In this document: in pieces, positions 34,481-43,022 of the stretch | Numbering within the stretch: position 1 is the first letter of the stretch | Layout: every line of letters starts with the position of its first letter | DNA from: Methylotenera sp. | Lineage (GTDB): Bacteria > Pseudomonadota > Gammaproteobacteria > Burkholderiales > Methylophilaceae | Assembly (NCBI GenBank): GCA_013141495.1 | Contig: JABFQV010000003.1 | Span: 1-46,543 of the forward strand | Reading direction: 5' to 3' | DNA: 46,543 bases | Translations under genes and position numbers: made by a program | Notes under the pieces: model-generated | The model's database searches: none | Seen by the model: the letters and a program-made list of their open reading frames with translations, nothing else | What the model was told of the DNA's origin: nothing

Positions 34481-35950
34481 TCAATGTTGATGTGGGCGAG
34501 CAGCATGCTCGTGTAAGTAGCCGTGCGGTTGATGCGGTGTGCCAGCAATTTTTTGCGGCAACAGCGAGCCTAAAATCATCCCCACCACACTCACGCCTAA
34601 GCCAATCAGTTGCGGTGGAATTAAGCTGGCTTCACCAATTAACACTTCTATTATTATCCAAGTGCCGATGCCGCCGATAATGGCAGCCAGTGCACCCTGT
34701 GAGGTGGCTTTTTTCCAGAACGCTCCAAAAAATAGCGGGACAAACGCGCCGGCAAGTGTAATTTTATAGGCTGACTCCACCATGCCGAAAATCGAGAGTT
34801 CAGTGTTCAGCGCATAAAATAATACGCATAGCGCAAAGCCAACTAGGCAAATGCGCATCACACGTAAAAAGCCTTTATCTGTGAGGTGCGGTATGTAGCC
34901 ACGTACGATGTTTTCTGCAAATGAGATGGAAGGCGCGAGTAGAGTAGCGGATGAGCAGCTCATAATTGCAGAGAGTACTGCGCCAAAAAATATGGCTTGT
35001 GTAAAAATAGGCGTGTGTTGCAACACTAAAGTCGGTAACACTCGTTGTGAATCTTCTAATACGAGTTTGCCGAACAATACGGGATCAATCAGCGTAGCGG
35101 CGTAGGCAATAAACATAGGTACAAAAGTAAAGCAGAAATAAACACTGGCGCCTAATATAGAGCCCCATAACGCAATTTTTGCGCTCTTGGCTGATGTGAT
35201 GCGCTGAAATACATCTTGCTGTGGAATAGATCCCAGCATCATGGTCATCCAACCGCCTAAAAAGGTAACCCACACCCAAACATCTGCGCCCTTTGGAAAT
35301 AAATCTAGTTTGCCAGCAGCCCGCGCATGCTCTATCACTGGGGCTACGCCACCAGTCATGTCAGATACAATACTGCCAATGTAAAGTAAGCCACCAATCA
35401 CTACGATCATCTGTACAAAATCTAATACAGCCACTGAAAACATGCCGCCAAAAGTCGTGTAGGTGAGCACAATGGCGGTGCCGAGTATCATGCCAGTTTC
35501 TTCACTGACGGCACCATTGGTAATCATGTTAAAAATCAACCCCAAGGCTTTGATTTGCGCGGCGACCCAGCCCAAATACGAAATAACAATAGCAATGGTA
35601 GTGAGTACTTCTACCGTGCGGTTATAACGCATGCGATAAAAGTCGCCAAGAGTGATAATGTTGAGCTTGTAAAGTTGGGTAGAAAAGAAAAACCCGGCAA
35701 TAATCAAGCACATGCTAGCACCAAATGGGTCGGCGGCAACGCCGTTCAATCCTTCGGTGACAAAGGTAGATGAGACGCCAAATATAGCCTCTGCACCAAA
35801 CCAGGTAGCAAATACGGTTGCCATGACAACGGGTAATGGCAGGTGGCGGCCAGCCACTGCGTAATCTTTAGTATTTTTGACGCGGGTGGCTGCGACCAAG
35901 CCAATGGTGATAGAGATTAGCAAGTAAATAGCGACAAACCAAATCAGCAT
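34481..35950 (-). CDS. Sodium:solute symporter family protein
   Basis: This is a 489-residue integral membrane protein with about thirteen hydrophobic segments, of the SSS family. The GRHLPLPVVMATVFATWFGA region near residue 40 contains the conserved substrate/sodium-binding helix, and later WMTMMLGSIPQQDVFQR is family-typical. The C-terminal tail is histidine-rich (PHGYLHEHAARPHQH), which is unusual and could bind metal. Substrate unknown. The gene stands alone between the convergent mutM and the ubi genes. Confidence 0.88.
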   Translation of the reverse strand: MLIWFVAIYLLISITIGLVAATRVKNTKDYAVAGRHLPLPVVMATVFATWFGAEAIFGVSSTFVTEGLNGVAADPFGASMCLIIAGFFFSTQLYKLNIITLGDFYRMRYNRTVEVLTTIAIVISYLGWVAAQIKALGLIFNMITNGAVSEETGMILGTAIVLTYTTFGGMFSVAVLDFVQMIVVIGGLLYIGSIVSDMTGGVAPVIEHARAAGKLDLFPKGADVWVWVTFLGGWMTMMLGSIPQQDVFQRITSAKSAKIALWGSILGASVYFCFTFVPMFIAYAATLIDPVLFGKLVLEDSQRVLPTLVLQHTPIFTQAIFFGAVLSAIMSCSSATLLAPSISFAENIVRGYIPHLTDKGFLRVMRICLVGFALCVLFYALNTELSIFGMVESAYKITLAGAFVPLFFGAFWKKATSQGALAAIIGGIGTWIIIEVLIGEASLIPPQLIGLGVSVVGMILGSLLPQKIAGTPHQPHGYLHEHAARPHQH

Positions 35951-35980
35951 TGCAAGTTCCTTATTGCTTATTTCTCATGG

Positions 35981-37531
35981 TTAGAAAGTGAAAAATATAC
36001 TCGCCAAACTTAATGCTTCTACCAATATGAGGAGTGCGACAGCAATGACTAGACGCTTTTGCCAATAAGCTTGTTGTTGCTGAGTTTTGATCAACATATT
36101 CATCGAAGTTCGAATAGGCGCGTTAATTTCGGCCTGTGTTTTTTGGCTAAGAAGTTCATGTAGCAACCGTGGTATTTCTGGCAGGTTTTTTGCAATAAAA
36201 GGAATTTCATTTTTTAGCGTTTTAACTACTGCGCGCCAACCTACTTGCTCGCTCATCCAGCGCGTTAAAAAAGGTTGTGCACTTTTCCATAAGTCTAGGT
36301 TGGGGTCTAGCTCTCGACCTAACCCTTCAATATTCAGTAAGGTTTTTTGTAGCATAATAAGCTGCGGTTGAATAATGACACCAAAGCGGCGTGCCATTTG
36401 AAACAGGCTCAACAAGGTGCGTGCAAATGAAATATCTTTAAGTGGTTTGTTAAAAATAGGCTCACAGATAGCACGCACAGCGGTTTCTAATTCTTCACGT
36501 TTGGTGTCAGCTGGCACCCAGCCGGAATCAATATGCGCTTGCGCCACATCGCGGTAATCTTGATTAAAAAATGCTAAGAAATTACGTGCCAGATAGTATT
36601 TATCGGTATTACTTAAAGAACCCATAATGCCGAAATCCAACGCGATATATTTACCGTCATCCGCCACTTGAATGTTGCCAGGATGCATATCAGCATGAAA
36701 AAACCCATCTCGAAATACCTGGGTAAAGAATATTTCAACGCCATCGCGTGCGAGCTTTGGAATATCAACCCCTTTTGCAACCAATACGTCACGTTGACTA
36801 ATGGGTGTACCATGCATACGCTGCATGACCATGACTTCTTTACGGCACCAATCCCAATACACTTCAGGCACAATCAGCATCGATTTATCGGCAAAATTAC
36901 GCCCCAGTAAGCTGCAGTTGGCGGCTTCCAAGGTTAAATCAAGCTCGCTTTGCGTGTGCCTTGCAAACTCTGTAACAATTTCACGTGGTTTGAGTTTTTT
37001 GAACTCCGCTGACAGGGCCTGAATCAGCCAAGCCATCGTATCCATTAAGCGTAAATCTTGCGCAATAGTGGCTTCAATATTTGGACGCAATACTTTAATT
37101 GCAACAGGTTGGCCGTCTGGTAAGTGAGCAAAATGCACTTGTGCGACAGATGCGCTGGCAATGGGCGTTTCATCGAACTGCGAAAAAAGCACTGACAGCG
37201 GCTGGTTAAAAGCGCGTGTAATCACTTGTTCAACCTCAGCAAAAGCAAAAGGCGGCACTTGATCTTGCAGTTTTGCCAGTTCATCTGCAATGTCAAGCGG
37301 GATTAAATCACGTCTGGTAGAAAGCATTTGTCCAAACTTAACAAAAATTGGACCTAGTGTTTCAAGCGCGAGCCGTAAGCGCTCACCACGCGAACGCTGT
37401 TTGTTGCGCCAGAATAGTAAGCCGCTAATGATAGATTGCAAGGGTTTTAATTTGGTGTGACTTAAAATCAGCTCATCTAAGCTAAAGCGCAACACCGTGA
37501 AAATAATATAGATTAGCCTGAAAATGCGCAT
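35981..37531 (-). CDS. ubiB: Ubiquinone biosynthesis protein UbiB (atypical kinase)
   Basis: This protein has about 516 residues. Motifs: KFGQMLSTRRDL (the KxGQ box), the Ala-rich ASASVAQVHFA loop, HADMHPGN and DFGIMGSL. The C-terminus has a membrane segment (LVIAVALLILVEALSLASIFF). UbiB supports coenzyme Q synthesis at the membrane. I start at the ATG at 37531 (MRIFRLIYI), which fits other UbiB proteins; the TTG four codons earlier is possible. It follows ubiJ by about 20 bases. Confidence 0.93.
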   Translation of the reverse strand: MRIFRLIYIIFTVLRFSLDELILSHTKLKPLQSIISGLLFWRNKQRSRGERLRLALETLGPIFVKFGQMLSTRRDLIPLDIADELAKLQDQVPPFAFAEVEQVITRAFNQPLSVLFSQFDETPIASASVAQVHFAHLPDGQPVAIKVLRPNIEATIAQDLRLMDTMAWLIQALSAEFKKLKPREIVTEFARHTQSELDLTLEAANCSLLGRNFADKSMLIVPEVYWDWCRKEVMVMQRMHGTPISQRDVLVAKGVDIPKLARDGVEIFFTQVFRDGFFHADMHPGNIQVADDGKYIALDFGIMGSLSNTDKYYLARNFLAFFNQDYRDVAQAHIDSGWVPADTKREELETAVRAICEPIFNKPLKDISFARTLLSLFQMARRFGVIIQPQLIMLQKTLLNIEGLGRELDPNLDLWKSAQPFLTRWMSEQVGWRAVVKTLKNEIPFIAKNLPEIPRLLHELLSQKTQAEINAPIRTSMNMLIKTQQQQAYWQKRLVIAVALLILVEALSLASIFFTF

Positions 37532-37552
37532 AAATTTATTCAATATTCTTTT

Positions 37553-38152
37553 TTATTGGTTGAAGTCGGCTGCTACTGCATTGGTGTTGGCCAGTTTGTT
37601 TAATCTTTTTTCAAGGCGCTCTACATCTGCACGTAAGGTGTCCACCTCGGCATTAAACTGCTCTACATGACGTTTTTTAGCAATCATCGGCTTTTCTTCT
37701 TGCCAGTATTCACTGAGCATTTCAGTCAGGTTAATGCCGGTTTCCTTCACAGTGTTGACTACCTGACGCCCAAGTTCGCCGAGCTTATAGGCAGGCACAT
37801 CCCCTACAGTTTTGCTCAAATCATCTTCATAATCCCAGCGCATGTTGCTAAATACTTTAGCGAGCTCGGTTGCTAAGTGGGTATCACCTTCAATTTTAAT
37901 TTGTAATTTGGCAGCTTCATCTTTTGCAATTAAACGTAGTAATAAACTTGGCGCAATGGTGATAGTGGCATCCGGAATATTGGTATCCCCTGCAATTGCC
38001 AAGTTGCCGTTCTCTAAAATGACTAACGATGTATTCACTAGCGCGATATTAAGCTGCACTGACTTGCCTGCAAATGGTTGCAACAAGTCATTGGCCCAAC
38101 TGTTCTGAGCAATAAGATGTTGGAGTAGTCGGGTAGAAATCTGCTTGAACAT
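37553..38152 (-). CDS. ubiJ: Ubiquinone biosynthesis accessory factor UbiJ (SCP2 domain)
   Basis: This is a 199-residue protein. Residues about 25-115 are the SCP2 lipid-binding domain (NGNLAIAGDTNIPDATITIA), and the C-terminal part is a predicted coiled coil (EQFNAEVDTLRADVERLEKR). It scaffolds the coenzyme Q biosynthetic complex with UbiK. Its ATG overlaps the ubiE stop as TGATG, so it is translationally coupled. The order ubiE-ubiJ-ubiB is the classic one. Confidence 0.9.
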   Translation of the reverse strand: MFKQISTRLLQHLIAQNSWANDLLQPFAGKSVQLNIALVNTSLVILENGNLAIAGDTNIPDATITIAPSLLLRLIAKDEAAKLQIKIEGDTHLATELAKVFSNMRWDYEDDLSKTVGDVPAYKLGELGRQVVNTVKETGINLTEMLSEYWQEEKPMIAKKRHVEQFNAEVDTLRADVERLEKRLNKLANTNAVAADFNQ

Positions 38153-38892
38153 CAGGTTTTATAACCTTTGTGTAATGCAACTACGCCTGCCGCCAAGTTG
38201 TAGTAGTCAACTTTACTCAAGCCCGCGTCTATCATCATTTGCTTGAGTGTTTCCTGATCTGGATGCATACGAATTGATTCAGCAAGGTACTGATAGCTTT
38301 CCGCATCTTTAGCCAGCAATTTACCCATGAGCGGTAATAATTTGAACGAGTAAGCATCGTAAGCCTTAGCCAGCGGCTGCCATACTTTTGAAAATTCCAG
38401 CACTAGTAATCTGCCGCCAACTTTGAGCACGCGTTGCATTTCAGCCAATGCGCGGTCTTTATGTGTCATGTTACGCAAGCCAAATGCCACGATCACGCAG
38501 TCAAAATATTGGTCAGGAAATGGAAGTTTTTCTGCATCGCATTGTAATGCCGGCACATTTAAACCGGCATCCAGCATGCGGTCACGCCCAACGCCTAACA
38601 TTGAAGCGTTGATGTCGGTGAGGATGACTTGGCCAGTACCACCCACTTCTTTAGCAAATAGTTTAGACAAGTCGCCACTGCCGCCGGCAATATCCAGCAC
38701 TTTGTCGCCCGCACCTACGCCGCTGATGCCCACTGCAAAGCGTTTCCAACTGCGATGCAGTCCTGCCGACATCACATCATTCATGAGGTCATATTTACTG
38801 GCAACGGAATGAAAAACCTCAGCAACTTTTTTTGCCTTTTCAGCTTCCGCAACTGTTTTGTAGCCAAAATGCGTGTTTTGTTCGGTGGTCAT
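38152..38892 (-). CDS. ubiE: Demethylmenaquinone/ubiquinone methyltransferase UbiE
   Basis: This 246-residue enzyme methylates the quinone ring with S-adenosylmethionine. Motifs: the N-terminal [20 protein letters not shown], the SAM site [16 protein letters not shown] and the [16 protein letters not shown] motif. I start at ATG 38892 with AGAGGAAG upstream; an upstream in-frame extension to 38940 would overlap the DUF971 gene. It is the first gene of the ubiE-ubiJ-ubiB operon. Confidence 0.95.
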   Translation of the reverse strand: MTTEQNTHFGYKTVAEAEKAKKVAEVFHSVASKYDLMNDVMSAGLHRSWKRFAVGISGVGAGDKVLDIAGGSGDLSKLFAKEVGGTGQVILTDINASMLGVGRDRMLDAGLNVPALQCDAEKLPFPDQYFDCVIVAFGLRNMTHKDRALAEMQRVLKVGGRLLVLEFSKVWQPLAKAYDAYSFKLLPLMGKLLAKDAESYQYLAESIRMHPDQETLKQMMIDAGLSKVDYYNLAAGVVALHKGYKT

Positions 38893-38905
38893 GACATTAC
38901 TTCCT

Positions 38906-39286
38906 CTAAACTTGTGCTTTGCGCTTAACACCCGCAACACTTAATTTACCTAAGTATTCGAGCCATAGCGATTCATAATCACGCGCTAACGCATACAGGT
39001 AATCCCAGGAGTATAGGCCAGTGTCGTGGTCGTCAGAAAATACAAGCTTTACTGCATAATTGCCAACGGGTTGTATGGCTGTGATATTGACATCTTCTTT
39101 GCCGACTTGTAGCACTTCTTGCCCTACCCCATGCCCGCGCACTTCTGCTGAGGGCGAGTAAACGCGCAAAAACTCGCAAGACAACATGCACTCAGTGCCG
39201 TTATCAAATTTTATTTCCAGTAGCCGTGAAGATTGATGCAGTTTAATGTCTATCGGGCGAGGTGAATTGGGGGTTAGGCCGCTCAT
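38906..39286 (-). CDS. DUF971 domain protein
   Basis: This 126-residue protein is the gamma-butyrobetaine-hydroxylase-like N-terminal domain (DUF971): the [20 protein letters not shown] start, the [20 protein letters not shown] segment and a closing helix are typical. Its function is not established; proteins of this family may bind metal. It lies 14 bases upstream of ubiE on the same strand and is often found there in betaproteobacteria. Confidence 0.88.
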   Translation of the reverse strand: MSGLTPNSPRPIDIKLHQSSRLLEIKFDNGTECMLSCEFLRVYSPSAEVRGHGVGQEVLQVGKEDVNITAIQPVGNYAVKLVFSDDHDTGLYSWDYLYALARDYESLWLEYLGKLSVAGVKRKAQV

Positions 39287-39508
39287 AAAAGATTAAATTA
39301 TTTTCAAAAGTGAGATGATAACAGAATGGCTTAACTAGATAGTAAACGAAAACAATTGTTGATATTGCAAGATGGTAACCACTTGTTATAAAAAATAAAC
39401 CGCTTATCAGAATTCTATTGATAATGAAGCTAATAGTGAATTGATTTGTTTGCATATTCAATTAAGAATGATAGAGTTACACTACCTAAAAGTGGTTTGA
39501 GGACCATC

Positions 39509-41467
39509 ATGGCTGACAATAAATTAGCACAACATTTTGCAGTATATTCTGAGTGGCGCAAGGCGCTGGTTGATACCATTTGTGATTATCGTAACTGGTT
39601 AAACGAACAAGAGCTCAATGATGCTCAGGTTGATCAGCGCATACAGCAGTTGCTGGAAAGATTGCGTGAAGACAAACTCAATGTGGCTTTCGTAGCAGAG
39701 TTTTCTCGTGGCAAATCAGAACTCATCAATGCAATATTCTTTGCCGGTTATGGTACGCGTTTGCTACCATCAAGTGCGGGTCGCACCACCATGTGCCCTA
39801 CCGAGTTGCTGTACGACAAAACCAAGCCAACTTCAATCATGATGTTGCCAATTGAAACTAGGCTCTCAGATGCAACCACCTCTGAATACAAGCGTTACCC
39901 AGACGAGTGGAAAACGGTCACATTTGATGTCGAGTCCAACGAAAGTATGGTTAACGCATTTAAAGAGGTCAGCAATACCAAGTCTGTTTCTGTACAAGAG
40001 GCTGAAAAATACGGCTTGTTTGACCCAAACAGTGCCGATGATGCGCTAAGCTTAAATAAAGATGGCACCATTGACGTGCCGTGTTGGCGATATGCTGTCA
40101 TCAACTTTCCTCACCCACTGCTTGAGCAAGGTTTAGTCATTTTAGATACCCCCGGCCTGAATGCGATTGGTACAGAGCCAGAGCTTACGCTTAACATGTT
40201 ACCCAACGCACATGCTGTACTGTTTATATTGGCAGCTGACACTGGTGTGACTAAATCTGAAATTGATGTATGGCGTCAATATATTAGTGGTACGCGCTGG
40301 AAACAAAAGGGACGTCTTGCCGTACTCAATAAAATTGACGGCCTTTGGGATGAACTCAAGAATGAAACAGAAATTCAAAAAGAACTAACCAAACAAATTA
40401 AAACAAGTGCTGAGTTACTTGGGTTGGATACGCATCAAATATTTCCAGTTTCTGCACAAAAAGGCCTGCTGGCAAAAGTTAACCATGATGACGCTCTGCT
40501 TGAAAAAAGCCGTGTACTAGAGTTAGAAAAAGCTTTATCTGAAGAGCTTATCCCATCGAAAAAAGAAATTGTTCGCGATAATACACAAAATGAAATAGAA
40601 GATTTAATTTCCAACTCTCACGTTATTCTAGAGGCGCGTTTTTCGGGTATCAATGACCAATTAGTTGAGTTGCGTGGTTTACGCGGAAAAAATGAAGATG
40701 TTGTTGAGCACATGATGAATAAGGTCAAAGTTGATAAAGAAAACTTTGAAAAAGGTCTGCAACGCTTCCAAGCGCTACGTAGTATTTTTTCACAGCATAC
40801 CAATCGCCTATTTACCCTGCTTGGAATGGAATCTCTCAAATCGCATGTGCATAAAACACGCGAAACCATGATTGATGCAAATTTCACCAAAACCATTCGC
40901 GTGGCGATGGACAACTTTTTCAGCGAATTGAGAAACCGTTTAATATCATCCGATGAGCAAATTGATGAAATTAAACAAATGATGGACGTAATGTATGAAA
41001 AGTTCTCTAAAGAACACGGGTTGCGCAAATCGGAACCGCCAGCATTCTCAACCTTACGCTATCAAAAAGAATTGTCTAAATTAGAGCGTGCGTATAAAGA
41101 GCAATTTAATACGGCATTCAATATGATTGCTAACGAAAAAATGACATTAACCAGCAAGTTCTTTGAAACATTAGCTAGCCGAGTAATTCACGTATTTGAA
41201 GTGGCTAACCGTGATATTGAAAACTGGCTAAAAGCCGTGATTGCGCCGATGGAATCTCAAGTGCGTGAGCATCAATTGCAACTACGTCGCCGCTTAGAGA
41301 GCATTAAACGTATTTACAAGGCGACTGATACCCTGGAAGACCGGATTGCTGAACTGGAAGCGATTGAGAAAAGCATTCAGGCACAGTTGGATGACTTGAA
41401 AATATTGCGTATGCATATGAAAAATGCATTGGCTTTTGAACCTGCCCAAGAAGTGATGGCGGCCTAA
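39509..41467 (+). CDS. Dynamin-like GTPase
   Basis: This is a 652-residue protein. The GTPase domain has the P-loop FVAEFSRGKSELINAIFF, the switch DTPGLNAIGTEPELT and the specificity motif LNKIDGLWD. After it come long helical, coiled-coil stretches (residues about 370-640) of the bacterial dynamin type. Such proteins remodel membranes or protect them in stress; the role of this branch is unknown. I start at the ATG at 39509 with TTTGAGGA upstream; the frame from 39446 has no support. It converges with rpoH, and a perfect bidirectional terminator separates the two. Confidence 0.85.
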   Translation: MADNKLAQHFAVYSEWRKALVDTICDYRNWLNEQELNDAQVDQRIQQLLERLREDKLNVAFVAEFSRGKSELINAIFFAGYGTRLLPSSAGRTTMCPTELLYDKTKPTSIMMLPIETRLSDATTSEYKRYPDEWKTVTFDVESNESMVNAFKEVSNTKSVSVQEAEKYGLFDPNSADDALSLNKDGTIDVPCWRYAVINFPHPLLEQGLVILDTPGLNAIGTEPELTLNMLPNAHAVLFILAADTGVTKSEIDVWRQYISGTRWKQKGRLAVLNKIDGLWDELKNETEIQKELTKQIKTSAELLGLDTHQIFPVSAQKGLLAKVNHDDALLEKSRVLELEKALSEELIPSKKEIVRDNTQNEIEDLISNSHVILEARFSGINDQLVELRGLRGKNEDVVEHMMNKVKVDKENFEKGLQRFQALRSIFSQHTNRLFTLLGMESLKSHVHKTRETMIDANFTKTIRVAMDNFFSELRNRLISSDEQIDEIKQMMDVMYEKFSKEHGLRKSEPPAFSTLRYQKELSKLERAYKEQFNTAFNMIANEKMTLTSKFFETLASRVIHVFEVANRDIENWLKAVIAPMESQVREHQLQLRRRLESIKRIYKATDTLEDRIAELEAIEKSIQAQLDDLKILRMHMKNALAFEPAQEVMAA

Positions 41468-41481
41468 ACTTAATGTTTATG

Positions 41482-41520
41482 ACCAATAAAAAAGGCTGCG
41501 ATGCAGCCTTTTTTATTGGT
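41482..41520. terminator. Bidirectional terminator between dynamin-like gene and rpoH
   Basis: ACCAATAAAAAAGGCTGC at 41482-41499 is exactly complementary to GCAGCCTTTTTTATTGGT at 41503-41520, with a three-base loop GAT. T-rich tails follow on both strands, so it can stop transcripts of both convergent genes. Confidence 0.9.
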
Positions 41521-41547
41521 GTAAAATCTAACCCTTGATGTTAAAAA

Positions 41548-42405
41548 TCAGCGACTCGCCAACATGAGTGTTTTCATTTTTTGCATGGCTTTTTGCTCAA
41601 TTTGACGAATACGCTCCGCTGAAACACCAAATTCCGCCGCAAGTTCATGCAATGTCTTTCCACCAGTTTCCTGAAGCCAACGCGCCTCTACTACGCGACG
41701 ACTTCTATCGTCTAAGTTCTGTAGCGCACTTGTTAAGTCAGCGGTCTCTGCGAACTCAGCCTGCTTTGCCTCTAACGCTTCTGACGGGGTATGACTTTCG
41801 TCTTGCAGGTAAGCAATCGGACTGTAATGCTCATCGCTATCGTCATCAATGTTGGCCTCAAGCGAAATCTCATGACCATTAAGACGCGCCTCCATCTCAA
41901 TCACCTCTTCAGGCTTAACATTGAGTTCTCGAGCAATATGGGCAACTTCAGTTGGCTGCAGGCTGTTGATACCTGATTTCATACTGCGTAAATTAAAGAA
42001 TAACTTACGCTGCGCCTTGGTGGTGGCAATTTTCACCAAACGCCAATTACGTACAATATATTCATGTATTTCCGCTTTAATCCAGTGCATTGCAAACGAA
42101 ACCAAGCGTACGCCGCGCTCCGGGTCGAAACGCTTGACCGCCTTCATCAGTCCGATATTGCCTTCTTGAATTAAGTCCGCCTGCGGCAGACCGTAACCAG
42201 TATAGCCACGTGCAATGCTGGCAACCAAGCGTAGATGAGAAACAATAAGTTTACGTGCAGCTTCTAAATCATTTTCTTGCTTAAACTTTACGGCAAGCGA
42301 ATGCTCTTCTTCTGCGCTGAGAAGTGGATAAGCTTTAATAACCCTAGCGTAGTACTCCAAGCTGTCATTTGCGGCTATTACAGGTAATGTTAATGCGTTT
42401 GTCAT
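41548..42405 (-). CDS. rpoH: RNA polymerase heat-shock sigma factor (sigma-32)
   Basis: This is a 285-residue sigma factor. Region 2 (DLIQEGNIGLMKAVKRFDP, VRLVSFAMHWIKAEIHEYIV) and region 4 (LHELAAEFGVSAERIRQIEQ) are complete, and the RpoH-type box between them (TTKAQRKLFFNLRSMK) is present. It directs transcription of chaperone and protease genes. GAGAGG lies about eleven bases before the ATG. A CIRCE operator is 29 bases upstream of the start and a Tn7-like element end 84 bases upstream, so heat-shock control by HrcA is likely and an upstream promoter may have been displaced. Confidence 0.96.
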   Translation of the reverse strand: MTNALTLPVIAANDSLEYYARVIKAYPLLSAEEEHSLAVKFKQENDLEAARKLIVSHLRLVASIARGYTGYGLPQADLIQEGNIGLMKAVKRFDPERGVRLVSFAMHWIKAEIHEYIVRNWRLVKIATTKAQRKLFFNLRSMKSGINSLQPTEVAHIARELNVKPEEVIEMEARLNGHEISLEANIDDDSDEHYSPIAYLQDESHTPSEALEAKQAEFAETADLTSALQNLDDRSRRVVEARWLQETGGKTLHELAAEFGVSAERIRQIEQKAMQKMKTLMLASR

Positions 42406-42433
42406 TGAGTTTTAATCCTCTCGTTTCCATATT

Positions 42434-42460
42434 CTAGCACTCACCATTGGAGAGTGCTAG
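42434..42460. promoter_or_regulatory. CIRCE operator for HrcA
   Basis: CTAGCACTC (42434-42442), nine bases, GAGTGCTAG (42452-42460) matches the CIRCE pattern TTAGCACTC-N9-GAGTGCTAA except for the outermost base of each arm. HrcA binding here would repress rpoH in normal conditions. CIRCE sites before rpoH are known from betaproteobacterial comparisons. Confidence 0.85.
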
Positions 42461-42500
42461 TGCATAAAAGTTCAATTAGGTCAGTACTTGTTATTCTTTG

Positions 42501-42560
42501 ACATTAAAGTCGTTAACATTGCATTAAAGTTGTTAACAGTACATTAAAGTTGTTAACAAA
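42501..42560 (+). repeat. Three tandem 20-bp repeats, TnsB-binding-site-like
   Basis: ACATTAAAGTCGTTAACATT (42501), GCATTAAAGTTGTTAACAGT (42521) and ACATTAAAGTTGTTAACAAA (42541) share the core CATTAAAGTYGTTAACA with an exact 20-base period. The position just inside the transposon end is that of TnsB binding sites. Confidence 0.85.
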
Positions 42561-43022
42561 GTCCCTTAATTATTTTATTGATATATTGTAAATACTCACA
42601 GAAGTGGCAAATTGAATACTTCAATTATCCATAAATTTGATTCTTCTCAGTGGAATTTCTAGCTAAACCAAACAGGCAATTTTGAATTTATAGACACCAA
42701 TTAATTATCACTATGAAATATCCCATATAAGGGATAAAAAATGTTTATAAACAATAGGTTAATAAAAAACTAGAATTGACAATCATCTTTTTTTTTGTTT
42801 ACATTTAGTAAATTGAAAAAGGAGAAGTTATGAAATCGTAAAACAAAAAAGCCAAAGTTTGCAGACTTTGGCGTTCTTGCAAAATGGGGGTGAGCCCATA
42901 ATGACATTTCGAATCTCAATTCTACACGCCTTTGTTTTCGTGTCAACACCCCCTCTATTCGCTAAATTTATTTTTAAATATTTTATGGGCATTTTTGTGT
43001 CTGTGAAACGAGGAGTTATGTT
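42561..43022. promoter_or_regulatory. Leader between transposon end and tnsA
   Basis: A plus-strand promoter TTGACA (42776-42781), 17 bases, TTACAT (42799-42804) is followed by AAAGGAG and a 3-codon frame (ATG-AAA-TCG-TAA, 42830-42841). A minus-strand promoter and terminator for a possible small RNA lie within the same stretch. AGGAG at 43011-43015 is the tnsA ribosome site. The first 200 bases show nothing clear. Confidence 0.5.
42843..42912 (-). ncRNA. Candidate antisense small RNA in the tnsA leader
   Basis: On the minus strand TTGACA (complement of 42941-42946), 16 bases and TAGAAT (complement of 42919-42924) form a good sigma-70 promoter; about seven bases later transcription would begin. 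The stem GCCAAAGT...ACTTTGGC (42851-42872) followed by TTTTTTGTTTT is a typical terminator. The 70-base RNA also contains a TGGG...CCCA hairpin. It is complementary to the leader of tnsA. No homolog is known to me. Confidence 0.5.

Noticed and set aside
42830-42841. Three-codon frame (MKS) after AAAGGAG as a regulatory leader peptide
   Set aside because: The ribosome site is good, but a three-codon peptide has no visible attenuator logic; it could be coincidental in an AT-rich leader. Kept only as part of the leader description.
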